Assembly: GCA_937995875.1 (NCBI GenBank)
Contig: CALKIW010000059.1
Location: forward strand, 1 to 5,059
From: an uncultured Bacteroidales bacterium
GTDB taxonomy: Bacteria > Bacteroidota > Bacteroidia > Bacteroidales > Bacteroidaceae
DNA: 5,059 nucleotides
Direction: 5' to 3'
This document shows positions 1-5,043 of this stretch, one piece after another. The position numbers and the translations under genes were made by a program. The notes below the pieces were generated by a model, which did not search any database, had not been told where the DNA came from, and saw only the letters and a list, made by a program, of their open reading frames with translations. How positions within the stretch are numbered: position 1 is the stretch's first letter; each line of letters opens with the position of its first letter.

Positions 1-39
1 TAGCTAACAGCCTTGACACAGTTCAGCTGACGCCCCCAT
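1..39. mobile_element. Possible end of an IS256-type insertion sequence
   Basis: The first 39 bases do not continue the phospholipase D-like reading frame that starts at about position 40: all three plus frames lack the expected HxKxxxxD half of the motif and contain stops. The stretch at 13-37 (TTGACACAGTTC followed by GACGCCCCC) resembles the terminal repeat style of IS256-family elements, whose ends often carry TTnACACAnTT close to the tip. If so, the tip is near position 37 and the transposase lies to the left, outside the window. The resemblance comes from memory of the family and was not compared with a database. The other end and the target duplication are not visible. Confidence 0.3.
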
Positions 40-234
40 ATAGGGAGTGCTAACTTGACTGGTGCAGGTATTGGAATGAAAGCAGATACAACAAGAAATT
101 TTGAAGCCGGAATCATCACAGATGACCCAGAACTTGTTGAAGCAGCAATGAATCAATTCGATGAAGTTTGGATTGGTAATATGTGCAAGAAATGCAAACG
201 CAAGGAGTATTGCGCTGATCCAATATCAAAATAG
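40..234 (+). pseudogene. C-terminal remnant of a phospholipase D-like (HKD) protein, 5' end lost
   Basis: The frame beginning at 40 encodes 64 codons ending in TAG at 232-234. It opens with IGSANLTGAG, which matches the GSxN part of the HKD motif (HxKxxxxDxxxxxxGSxN) of the phospholipase D superfamily. It continues with RNFEAGIITDDPELV, the usual strand and helix after that motif, where the product is marked as non-self by the chain N-F-E. It ends with a cysteine cluster, CKKCKRKEYC. Family members are phosphodiesterases or nucleases that need two HKD motifs, so this piece alone cannot be active. An in-frame TGA lies at 28-30, and no other frame supplies the missing H-K-D residues, so the gene was cut by an insertion or rearrangement just before 40. 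The only in-frame ATG is internal (76-78), after the motif. The Cys-rich tail occurs in some defence- or repair-associated members, but the exact subfamily cannot be told from this fragment. Confidence 0.72.
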
Positions 235-245
235 ATGACTACCAT

Positions 246-285
246 AAGAAAAAGACACATCACCCAACACGGATGGTGTGCCTTT
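246..285. terminator. Bidirectional hairpin terminator between convergent genes
   Basis: The arms are CACATCACCC at 256-265 and GGATGGTGTG at 271-280, with a 5-nt loop. Nine of ten positions pair, including one G-T wobble. Read leftward, the stem is followed by a run of five T with further T around it (A-rich plus-strand bases 246-253). Read rightward, it is followed by CCTTTGCTTT. It lies between the plus-strand remnant ending at 234 and the leftward mobilization operon ending at 303, where a shared terminator is expected. It is best suited to the leftward transcript. Confidence 0.65.
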
Positions 286-302
286 GCTTTAATTGTTATG
301 AG

Positions 303-1109
303 TTACTTGACAGCTTCCTTCCTGTCCTTTTTCAACTTCTCCACAATCTCCTGAGGACTCTTCTTCTTTTGGACAACAGAATCAAGAGAGATTATGACAT
401 CACGATATTTCGGGTCGGACATCAGAACAGGCTTGATGATGCCATATTCCATGACCTGAGATTCAAGATCGTCGTATTCCACGCACTTGACAATAGCGAA
501 CAAAATTGCACAGAAACACGATACGTAACTTGCATATTTCCACAGGGTTGAAGTCATGTCATCATAGACTTTCTGTATTCTGACCTTCCATTTTGAAGAA
601 CTTCCTGAAGAATGTGTTGCTTCTGAGCTTGACGATGGTGTACCATTCGTCTTCGCTTTCATCTTCTCATCGGCAAACTCCTCAGCTTTGGAAACCAGTC
701 GCTTACAGACTTCATTAAAGATAACGTCCTGATTGTCTATGTGTAACTGCTTACAAGAGTAAGGGTCGATTTCAACCTTGTGCTGTACACGAGGCATGGC
801 TTTCTGGATGAACGCTGCCATCGAAGTAACCAAATCCTCCTTGCGTATGAGTTCAGAGAAGGATAATGGCTGAATCTGATTCTCTGACGAAGGAAGAGGC
901 ATTGCAGAAGGCTGCCTACCATTAGCCATAGACTTGGCAAAGGATGGAGTTGACGTCTCTGTTATTGTCAGAACACCTCTGTCATCAACTGAGTAAGTCA
1001 ACCCAAGCACCTCGGCCATTGCTTCCAACAATACCAGTTCCTGATTGTGCTGCTGGAAATTCTTATTCCACTGAGCAGCCTCGACATTTGTTTTATCTGT
1101 TTTTGCCAT
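303..1109 (-). CDS. Hypothetical protein with one membrane segment, third gene of the mobilization operon
   Basis: A 268-residue protein that I do not recognise by family. The N-terminal part (about 1-55) is likely folded and partly helical. Residues 55-85 are rich in Ser, Pro and Asn. Residues 86-152 look helical and charged. A Ser-rich linker (about 155-172) leads to a hydrophobic stretch at about 191-210 (YASYVSCFCAILFAIVKCV), long enough for one membrane helix, flanked by Lys and Arg upstream and acidic residues downstream. The tail (about 240-268) is lysine-rich and possibly coiled-coil. There is no signal peptide, so it would be anchored internally. The start ATG lies 4 nt after the relaxase stop, implying coupled translation and a shared role. 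Bacteroidota mobilization operons often carry a third gene of this sort. A role in holding the relaxosome at the membrane or at the host coupling protein is an inference from position and topology only. Confidence 0.8.
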   Translation of the reverse strand: MAKTDKTNVEAAQWNKNFQQHNQELVLLEAMAEVLGLTYSVDDRGVLTITETSTPSFAKSMANGRQPSAMPLPSSENQIQPLSFSELIRKEDLVTSMAAFIQKAMPRVQHKVEIDPYSCKQLHIDNQDVIFNEVCKRLVSKAEEFADEKMKAKTNGTPSSSSEATHSSGSSSKWKVRIQKVYDDMTSTLWKYASYVSCFCAILFAIVKCVEYDDLESQVMEYGIIKPVLMSDPKYRDVIISLDSVVQKKKSPQEIVEKLKKDRKEAVK

Positions 1110-1113
1110 AAGC

Positions 1114-2316
1114 TTATCGTCTTGGTTTATATCCTATCTTCGGTTTAGATGCGGTAACTTGGTGATTATTCAGGAAACGGTACTTGTACTTTTCCTTATC
1201 GTCATCATCAAGGTCACGCCAGCCTTTATCGTTTCCTCCGCCACCTCCACCAGAGCCGACAGACATTTGAGGACTGTAAGGTTGGAGCAATACTGTGAGC
1301 AACAGATCAAGTGCTATGTAACTGAACTTGCCATCATCCGAAGGTGTATGGAACTCCTCGGTGTTGAACTTCTGAAGATCAACAGAACTCAGCAATGATG
1401 GTATCGAAGGATAGTTGAACTTGGGTAGTTTGTTGCCAGGGAATGAGGTTTCCCAATCTGGGTATTTCTTCTCGCAACGATACCACGCATCCAGATAGTT
1501 GATGTCATACAGACGTTCACGATAGTTGTTGTAGAATTGTTCCACGCTGTTGTGCGTCTGCTGATAGTAGTCACCAAACTTCTCTGTGAGTTTAGGGAGC
1601 GTAAGCGACCTGTCTAACTGGCTACCTGAGAATGACAACTTGCCATCAGAGAATGAGATACCCATCACCTTACCTGTGGCATTATTGTATCGGAACTTCA
1701 TCGCAATACCTTCGGCTTTCAACTTGTCATTGAACTCCTCCCAGTTCTTGGCTTTATCCTTGCACTTGACCACTTTATCATAGATGGCATACTTGGCTTT
1801 GTCCTTTCCTCGAAGGCGGTCTCTGTTGACCGACTCTTTACCTGAAGAAATGTAGAAGCCATACTTCTTTGTAAGGTACAGACAAGCCTTTCTGCTGCGC
1901 TCTCGTTCATTACTGGCATCAATGACCTCGCCTTTGCGGTTCACTCTGGAGAACATGAAATGAAGATGTGGATGCTTCTTATCATGATGGCGAGTAGCAA
2001 AGTACTCTGTGTCCTCGATACCCATCAGTTTCATGTACTCCCTCATGACTTTTAGCATAAGTTCGTCAGTCAGACGTGTACCATCCCTTGCGTGCCATGA
2101 AAGAGAGATATGCTTCAGCGGATCCCTCAGTTGATGGTCACCTCGAAGCGAATAAGCCTCGAATAACCGGGCAACAGTTCTGTAGTCTTCTGTGTCTGTG
2201 AGGAGAATACCATCACTGGCACATAGAATCTTCGCTTTCTTGTCCGGCTCGTCTCGTCCTAGGGCGTAGGCTACCATATCTGCGAAGTCTGCGCCACTTG
2301 TTATGTTTGCAACCAT
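1114..2316 (-). CDS. MOBP-type relaxase (mobilization nuclease)
   Basis: A 400-residue protein of the relaxase/mobilization nuclease family (Pfam Relaxase, PF03432). Such enzymes nick one strand at oriT, stay covalently bound to the 5' end through a tyrosine, and lead the strand into the recipient. The N-terminus (VANITSGADFADMVAYALG) has the usual layout with a likely catalytic tyrosine at Y17. The metal-binding motif is HHDKKHPHLHF at residues 110-120, with H111, H115, H117 and H119 as candidate ligands, followed by SRVN. The nuclease domain covers about residues 1-160. The remainder is less conserved and includes a hydrophobic stretch at about 333-344 and a run of six glycines at 356-361 before a short charged tail. 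The ATG at 2316 is 27 nt after the mobC stop. The leader is A-rich without a Shine-Dalgarno sequence, as is usual in Bacteroidota. The relaxase class is clear. Subgroup and gene name are not, because naming in this phylum is inconsistent. Confidence 0.93.
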   Translation of the reverse strand: MVANITSGADFADMVAYALGRDEPDKKAKILCASDGILLTDTEDYRTVARLFEAYSLRGDHQLRDPLKHISLSWHARDGTRLTDELMLKVMREYMKLMGIEDTEYFATRHHDKKHPHLHFMFSRVNRKGEVIDASNERERSRKACLYLTKKYGFYISSGKESVNRDRLRGKDKAKYAIYDKVVKCKDKAKNWEEFNDKLKAEGIAMKFRYNNATGKVMGISFSDGKLSFSGSQLDRSLTLPKLTEKFGDYYQQTHNSVEQFYNNYRERLYDINYLDAWYRCEKKYPDWETSFPGNKLPKFNYPSIPSLLSSVDLQKFNTEEFHTPSDDGKFSYIALDLLLTVLLQPYSPQMSVGSGGGGGGNDKGWRDLDDDDKEKYKYRFLNNHQVTASKPKIGYKPRR

Positions 2317-2343
2317 TGTTGTTCGTTTTGTTAATTACTTCTG

Positions 2344-2760
2344 TTAGTCCTCATCAGGATTCTTGTAAATGATAGTTGGACGCATCAAGTCACCACCTCT
2401 GACCATTCGAGCTATAACTTCCTTGATTGATAGAAGCACGTCTTTTGCCACTTGCTCCAAGCCGAAAATTCCTGCGGCATTTGCCTTGTGTGCAATCTGA
2501 TTTACGTTACCACCCATCTTTGCAAGGTCACCCACCATGTCAATCTGGTCTTCACGCATGTGAGCTTGAACGACTTTTACAAGAGGTGCATCATGCAGGT
2601 AGTGCTGAACTGTCTGGTTTGCCTGCTGTGCTTGATAGACAAGAGTATTGTGATCAATTTCGTTGTACCCTACATGGTAGTGATATGAATGCTTTTCCTC
2701 TGCTGAAAGGCGAGGTCTTCCTCCCTTTCGTTTCTCATCTGGATTCTTTATCTTACCCAT
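2344..2760 (-). CDS. mobC: MobC-like relaxosome accessory protein
   Basis: A 138-residue protein that probably binds oriT and helps the relaxase reach its nick site. The N-terminus is basic (KRKGGRPRLSAEEK, residues 10-23), followed by a region resembling the ribbon-helix-helix of relaxosome proteins. The family mark is MGGNVNQIAHKAN at residues 82-94, matching the G-N-x-N-Q-I-A motif of Pfam MobC (PF05713), followed by a long helix to about 120. I chose the ATG at 2760. The frame could be extended to a TTG at 2817, but that codon lies inside the -7 box (2815-2822) of the proposed promoter, and the added residues do not look like family sequence. It is the first gene of the operon and precedes the relaxase by 27 nt. 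Length is normal for the family. Other names exist for this position in Bacteroides elements, so the symbol is a family label. Confidence 0.85.
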   Translation of the reverse strand: MGKIKNPDEKRKGGRPRLSAEEKHSYHYHVGYNEIDHNTLVYQAQQANQTVQHYLHDAPLVKVVQAHMREDQIDMVGDLAKMGGNVNQIAHKANAAGIFGLEQVAKDVLLSIKEVIARMVRGGDLMRPTIIYKNPDED

Positions 2761-2801
2761 AGATGTCTTATCTAATGATGTATAATTGTCACGCTCGTTG
2801 G

Positions 2802-2815
2802 GTGGAACATTCCAC
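2802..2815. promoter_or_regulatory. Perfect palindrome at the start of the mobilization operon, candidate operator
   Basis: GTGGAA and TTCCAC are exact inverted arms around a 2-nt centre (GTGGAACATTCCAC). The site lies directly after the -7 box of the leftward promoter and covers the expected transcription start near 2808. A dimeric protein bound here would block initiation. Candidates are the MobC-like protein itself or one of the upstream helix-turn-helix proteins. The symmetry is seen; the regulator is inferred. It could instead be part of oriT. Confidence 0.5.
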
Positions 2816-2822
2816 AAACCTA
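2815..2822 (-). promoter_or_regulatory. Promoter -7 box of the mobilization operon
   Basis: Read on the minus strand this is TAGGTTTG, an exact match to the Bacteroidota -7 consensus TAnnTTTG. Transcription would start near 2808, giving a leader of about 48 nt before the mobC ATG at 2760. The -33 element is poor: only ATTG sequences occur upstream, at spacings of 13 and 17 nt, against the usual TTTG at about 19-21 nt. The match is short, so support comes mainly from its position. Confidence 0.5.
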
Positions 2823-3106
2823 TAGCAGAAACTGCAATACAATACAGGCTGCCATCTGTGTTGTTCTATCTATAAAAGCTGTGACGTAAGTTCTAAACTC
2901 TCTGATAAAAGGGAGATAGTATTTTTCCAAGCAAGTTCAGGAATGGTTAATTACCAGACCTATCAGGCAGTGCTACAGCGCGTTGCCTCTAAGGGAGAAG
3001 TCAACAAGGTTGGCTCGACCGGAGTTTTGGGTACGTTTATGGTACCAAAAACACAAACTTGCTACGGAAAAATACGTCTCTTTTCTCTGAATAGCGTTTC
3101 AACGGC
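2823..3106. other. Non-coding region with several hairpins, candidate oriT region
   Basis: No credible gene lies here. Seen in order: a weak stem at 2897-2903 with 2912-2920 (ACTCTCT against GGAGATAGT, two bases bulged) followed by ATTTTTCC; AGGCA at 2965-2969 with TGCCT at 2984-2988; GTCAAC at 3000-3005 with GTTGGC at 3009-3014 (one G-T pair); and a strong stem at 3025-3034 with 3042-3050. In mobilizable elements of this phylum oriT usually lies next to the mobC-relaxase genes, and relaxases recognise a short inverted repeat beside the nick. This gap directly upstream of mobC is therefore the most likely oriT. I do not see a known nick sequence, so the nick site cannot be placed. Confidence 0.4.
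3025..3050. repeat. Strong hairpin (TTTTGGGTAC / GTACCAAAA)
   Basis: Nine base pairs form between 3025-3034 and 3042-3050, with one bulged G and a 7-nt loop (GTTTATG). It lies 57 nt beyond the stop of the leftward 261-aa gene, so it might act as a terminator for that transcript. Read leftward, however, the stem is followed by CTCCGG rather than a T run. A protein-binding role within oriT is at least as likely. Confidence 0.5.
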
Positions 3107-3892
3107 TTAAATCGTGCCTTTTTCATCTTCGATGTCGTCGAAGAGGTTCCGCTGATAGCCAGCATTCTGTCTTGGGTGCTCTGTCACGCAAGGCGATGGA
3201 GTACTATCATTAGAAGGGGCATGTTCAAACTTCTGTTTGTCGCCAGACTCTATAGTTCCAGTATCAGACGGTGGCCCCTGCTCTGGACTTCCTTCTGTGT
3301 CCGCATCCTGATTCGGACTCTGAGGAAGTTCGGGAGAAGGTGCTTCCGCTTTTGTCTCAGAAGCCACATCTGTGTCCATGCCTTGACTTGGTCTCTGATT
3401 GGCTTCAGGTACTGTTGCCGTAGGCAGGTTATCTGTTGTTCCGTCCGTAGGTGGCTCAGCGTTCTGCACCTGTTCATCAGATTGAGGATCGGGTGGCAGA
3501 TTGCTGAAGTCTAGATAACAGATGTCACCATCATTTGTCTGGCACTTATCAACCGACAGCATATCTGAGATTGATGCCAGTCGAGAAGTGTGAAGACGGA
3601 TGATCCCAAGGTCATCCATGGTGGAGAGAATCCTGACCATGGACTTACGACCCAGCTTCCAACGCTCGCTCATAGAGTGTGCGGAGGACTCTGCCTGACC
3701 AGTCAAAAGAGGTACAATGTTGCCTCTCTTGCTAAAAGAGGTGTCCACTATAGCCATATTGTCCAACAGGTCATTGTAGATGGCGAAATGTGATACTCCT
3801 GCTGTTGTACCAGCAAGGAAGTTTCGAGCCTCTGGAGTCAGTGTAATAGTGACTGTACAAGAGGGGAATGAAGTGTTATTTTTGTTTGCCAT
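3107..3892 (-). CDS. Winged-helix-like protein with a long disordered acidic tail
   Basis: A 261-residue protein with two unlike halves. Residues 1-130 appear folded. The segment at about 73-113 (MSERWKLGRKSMVRILSTM, then a helix-turn continuing to ISDMLSV) resembles the winged-helix DNA-binding domains of replication and primosome-loading proteins, where a ERW-x-xRK-x-VxRxL helix is followed by a short wing. From about 131 to 245 the chain is rich in Pro, Ser, Asp, Glu, Gln and Thr with almost no hydrophobic residues, so it is probably disordered. The last residues (YQRNLFDDIEDEKGTI) are a short conserved-looking motif that could bind a partner. It follows the 110-aa gene by 21 nt and is the last gene of the control cluster. 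A role as DNA-binding control or replication factor is an inference from the fold only. I know no named family that fits. Confidence 0.75.
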   Translation of the reverse strand: MANKNNTSFPSCTVTITLTPEARNFLAGTTAGVSHFAIYNDLLDNMAIVDTSFSKRGNIVPLLTGQAESSAHSMSERWKLGRKSMVRILSTMDDLGIIRLHTSRLASISDMLSVDKCQTNDGDICYLDFSNLPPDPQSDEQVQNAEPPTDGTTDNLPTATVPEANQRPSQGMDTDVASETKAEAPSPELPQSPNQDADTEGSPEQGPPSDTGTIESGDKQKFEHAPSNDSTPSPCVTEHPRQNAGYQRNLFDDIEDEKGTI

Positions 3893-3913
3893 AGAAGTGA
3901 ACTCTAAAAATGG

Positions 3914-4246
3914 TTAATGGAATCTTGCTCTCACAATTGTGTTGGGTGGATAGTCCTTTACAATCTCGTCCATGCGAGCAACAAGTTTGTTGTACTCTGA
4001 CTCCGTAAGTTGTTCTGCACAACATGATTTGAATTTGTCTGCAAACTTCTGACGCATACCGATCATCCATGGAATCTTTGACTCTTCAACATATTCGGGA
4101 AGAATATAGCGAAACCAGCCCTGAACATAGCGTTCCATCGTAAGAGAGCCTTCGCCTGTCTTAGCCCAGAAAACGCTACATTCAACAGTGTCATCATGTA
4201 ATCTCTGTAGGTCTATCATACCAGTTCGTTCTAAACTCTGATACAT
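3914..4246 (-). CDS. Hypothetical 110-aa protein of the control cluster
   Basis: Not recognised. The protein is soluble, mostly helical by composition, and rich in aromatic residues (WFRYILPEY at 44-52). It has a pair of adjacent cysteines (C75, C76) and no visible signal peptide, membrane segment or clear DNA-binding motif. The C-terminus (YPPNTIVRARFH) is basic. The ATG at 4246 is 18 nt after the stop of the helix-turn-helix gene, with no Shine-Dalgarno sequence; a second ATG at residue 10 (4219) is a possible start. It lies between two DNA-binding-type genes in what looks like one transcript, so it may assist one of them. Coding status is supported by the tight operon spacing and by the long open frame, not by a known family. 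Confidence 0.68.
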   Translation of the reverse strand: MYQSLERTGMIDLQRLHDDTVECSVFWAKTGEGSLTMERYVQGWFRYILPEYVEESKIPWMIGMRQKFADKFKSCCAEQLTESEYNKLVARMDEIVKDYPPNTIVRARFH

Positions 4247-4264
4247 ACGACTGAAGTTTAATGA

Positions 4265-4603
4265 TTATCGATTCTGTTTACCCAACATCTGCATGTGAAG
4301 ACGAGCTTCTTCTGCTATCTCGTCAATGGAATCTTCTCGATTCTGACGAACCCATTCCAGAAGGTCAGACTTCTCAAAGTAGATCATCTTGCCGTTAGGA
4401 CGGTAGAATGGAATGGTGTGCTCATGTGTCATCTTGTACAGAGTAGAACGCTTCATGCCGAGGAATACTGCAGCCTCTTCAAGTGTCAAAGTCTCCTTGG
4501 CAGGGATGAGGAGATTTTCGAGAAACGCCATGCGCTTCTGTAGGTCAGCTATGTTGCGCTGTGCCTGAGTGTCCTGTGCGGACTTGTTTGTTACATTATT
4601 CAT
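4265..4603 (-). CDS. Excisionase-like helix-turn-helix protein
   Basis: A 112-residue DNA-binding protein. Residues 12-33 can form a short coiled coil for dimerisation. Residues 39-88 form a MerR/excisionase-type helix-turn-helix (Pfam HTH_17): LTLEEAAVFLGMKRSTLYKM, then a wing with F-Y-R-P-N-G-K, then IYFEKSDLLEWVRQNR. Proteins of this build act as Xis-like directionality factors or as regulators in Bacteroides mobilizable and conjugative elements, bending DNA at att or promoter sites. The ATG at 4603 has an AGGA five bases upstream (minus strand; plus 4609-4612), one of the few Shine-Dalgarno-like sites in the window. It is the first gene of the control cluster, behind a promoter at 4677-4684. 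No integrase is visible, so excision versus gene regulation cannot be settled. The HTH assignment is firm. Confidence 0.88.
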   Translation of the reverse strand: MNNVTNKSAQDTQAQRNIADLQKRMAFLENLLIPAKETLTLEEAAVFLGMKRSTLYKMTHEHTIPFYRPNGKMIYFEKSDLLEWVRQNREDSIDEIAEEARLHMQMLGKQNR

Positions 4604-4645
4604 TATTATCCTGTTTTGATTATTCGATTAAAGAAAGAGCAAGTG

Positions 4646-4662
4646 TCACGAACGAAACGTGA
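4646..4662. promoter_or_regulatory. Inverted repeat in the leader of the HTH gene, candidate operator
   Basis: TCACG at 4646-4650 and CGTGA at 4658-4662 are exact inverted arms around 7 nt. The site lies between the proposed transcription start (near 4670) and the ATG at 4603, where a repressor, possibly the HTH protein itself, could act. Five-base arms can arise by chance, so confidence is limited. Confidence 0.35.
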
Positions 4663-4676
4663 TTGAAATCTGGGTG

Positions 4677-4684
4677 CAAAGTTA
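4677..4684 (-). promoter_or_regulatory. Promoter -7 box of the HTH control cluster
   Basis: Read on the minus strand this is TAACTTTG, an exact match to the Bacteroidota TAnnTTTG box and followed by C as is common. Transcription would start near 4670, with a leader of about 67 nt before the ATG at 4603. The -33 element is weak: TTTA at a spacing of about 22 nt is the nearest candidate. Confidence 0.6.
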
Positions 4685-4750
4685 ATGCGTTGATTCCTAA
4701 TCGTTATAAATTGTATATCCAGGCACATCAGAAATTTGAGTAGTTTAACT

Positions 4751-4794
4751 TTCGAGTATGATTTTACGCGAATAATCATACTATAAACCTCGAA
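4751..4794. repeat. Nested inverted repeat with a 9-bp perfect stem
   Basis: AGTATGATT at 4755-4763 pairs exactly with AATCATACT at 4774-4782 across a 10-nt loop. An outer hexamer TTCGAG (4751-4756) matches CTCGAA (4789-4794); its last two bases overlap the inner arm, so only TTCG/CGAA can pair at the same time as the inner stem. No T run follows, so it is not a typical terminator. Confidence 0.7.
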
Positions 4795-4818
4795 TTTGTT
4801 GTGATATGTGGTATTTGC

Positions 4819-4878
4819 TTGGATGTGATTTCGTGGATTAAATCCTGACTGGCTTTAGTACGAAATACAAGAATCCAA
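4819..4878. repeat. Imperfect inverted repeat, arms of 16 and 19 nt
   Basis: The left arm 4819-4834 is TTGGAT-GTG-ATTTCGT. The right arm 4860-4878 is ACGAAAT-ACAAGA-ATCCAA. The outer six and inner seven bases pair exactly, and the middle differs in sequence and length. A small near-palindrome, GGATT-A-AATCC (4835-4845), sits directly inside the left arm. Confidence 0.6.
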
Positions 4879-4903
4879 CATTCGAGACGTGATTACTATA
4901 GTC

Positions 4904-5012
4904 GTTAAAAAATAATCGTAACAAAGTGCGCAAGTTTGAAGAAAAATTGCTATCTTTGCATGTAGAAATTGGTGTCGTGCAACAATTTTGATTTGTTACG
5001 AGTATATTTAAC
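4904..5012. repeat. Long inverted repeat flanking the rightward promoter
   Basis: The left arm is 4904-4925 (22 nt) and the right arm 4992-5012 (21 nt). Each contains TTTGTTACGA, left on the minus strand and right on the plus strand, and the match continues through TAT and TTTAAC with two differences and one length change. The enclosed 66 nt carry the -7 box at 4951-4958. This looks like a pair of regulator- or recombinase-binding sites around a promoter. Confidence 0.6.
4951..4958 (+). promoter_or_regulatory. Rightward promoter -7 box for a gene beyond the window
   Basis: TATCTTTG followed by CA is an exact Bacteroidota -7 box. The start would be near 4965. The following 95 bases have no usable open frame (the ATG at 4960 meets TAG at once), so the driven gene begins beyond 5059 behind a long leader. 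A TTTG occurs upstream at 4935-4938 but only 12 nt from the box, too close for a normal -33. Confidence 0.6.
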
Positions 5013-5029
5013 ATTTTTTTGTTGTTAGT

Positions 5030-5043
5030 TTGTTACGTAACAA
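5030..5043. repeat. Perfect 14-bp palindrome in the rightward leader
   Basis: TTGTTACGTAACAA is identical to its own reverse complement. Together with the preceding T it contains another copy of TTTGTTACG (5029-5037), the unit also present at 4992-5000 and, inverted, at 4917-4925. It lies downstream of the rightward promoter and probably binds a symmetric dimer. Confidence 0.65.

Noticed and set aside
40..234. Complete small gene starting at the ATG at 76
   Set aside because: The GSxN motif lies before that ATG in the same frame, showing this is the end of a larger gene, not a short independent one.
273..551. Plus-strand frame of 92 codons over the end of the 268-aa gene
   Set aside because: It overlaps the terminator and is antisense to the better supported gene.
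2427..2762. Plus-strand open frames opposite mobC (2427-2762 and 2452-2688)
   Set aside because: They lie wholly opposite a recognised gene, have no promoter or leader, and show no protein family features.
2761..2817. N-terminal extension of the MobC-like gene to a TTG at 2817
   Set aside because: The TTG lies within the predicted -7 box, the extra residues do not resemble the family, and an ATG stands directly before the basic MGKIKNPDEK start.
2897..2928. Stem followed by ATTTTTCC as a rightward terminator
   Set aside because: No plus-strand gene ends nearby and the stem has a two-base bulge. It is kept only as part of the possible oriT region.
3176..3514. Arg-rich plus-strand frame of 112 codons
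   Set aside because: It is antisense to the low-complexity tail of the 261-aa gene, whose biased codons leave other frames open. The composition is an artefact of that.
3876..4070. Minus-strand frame spanning the junction of the 110-aa and 261-aa genes
   Set aside because: It overlaps both better-supported genes in another frame and has no family features.
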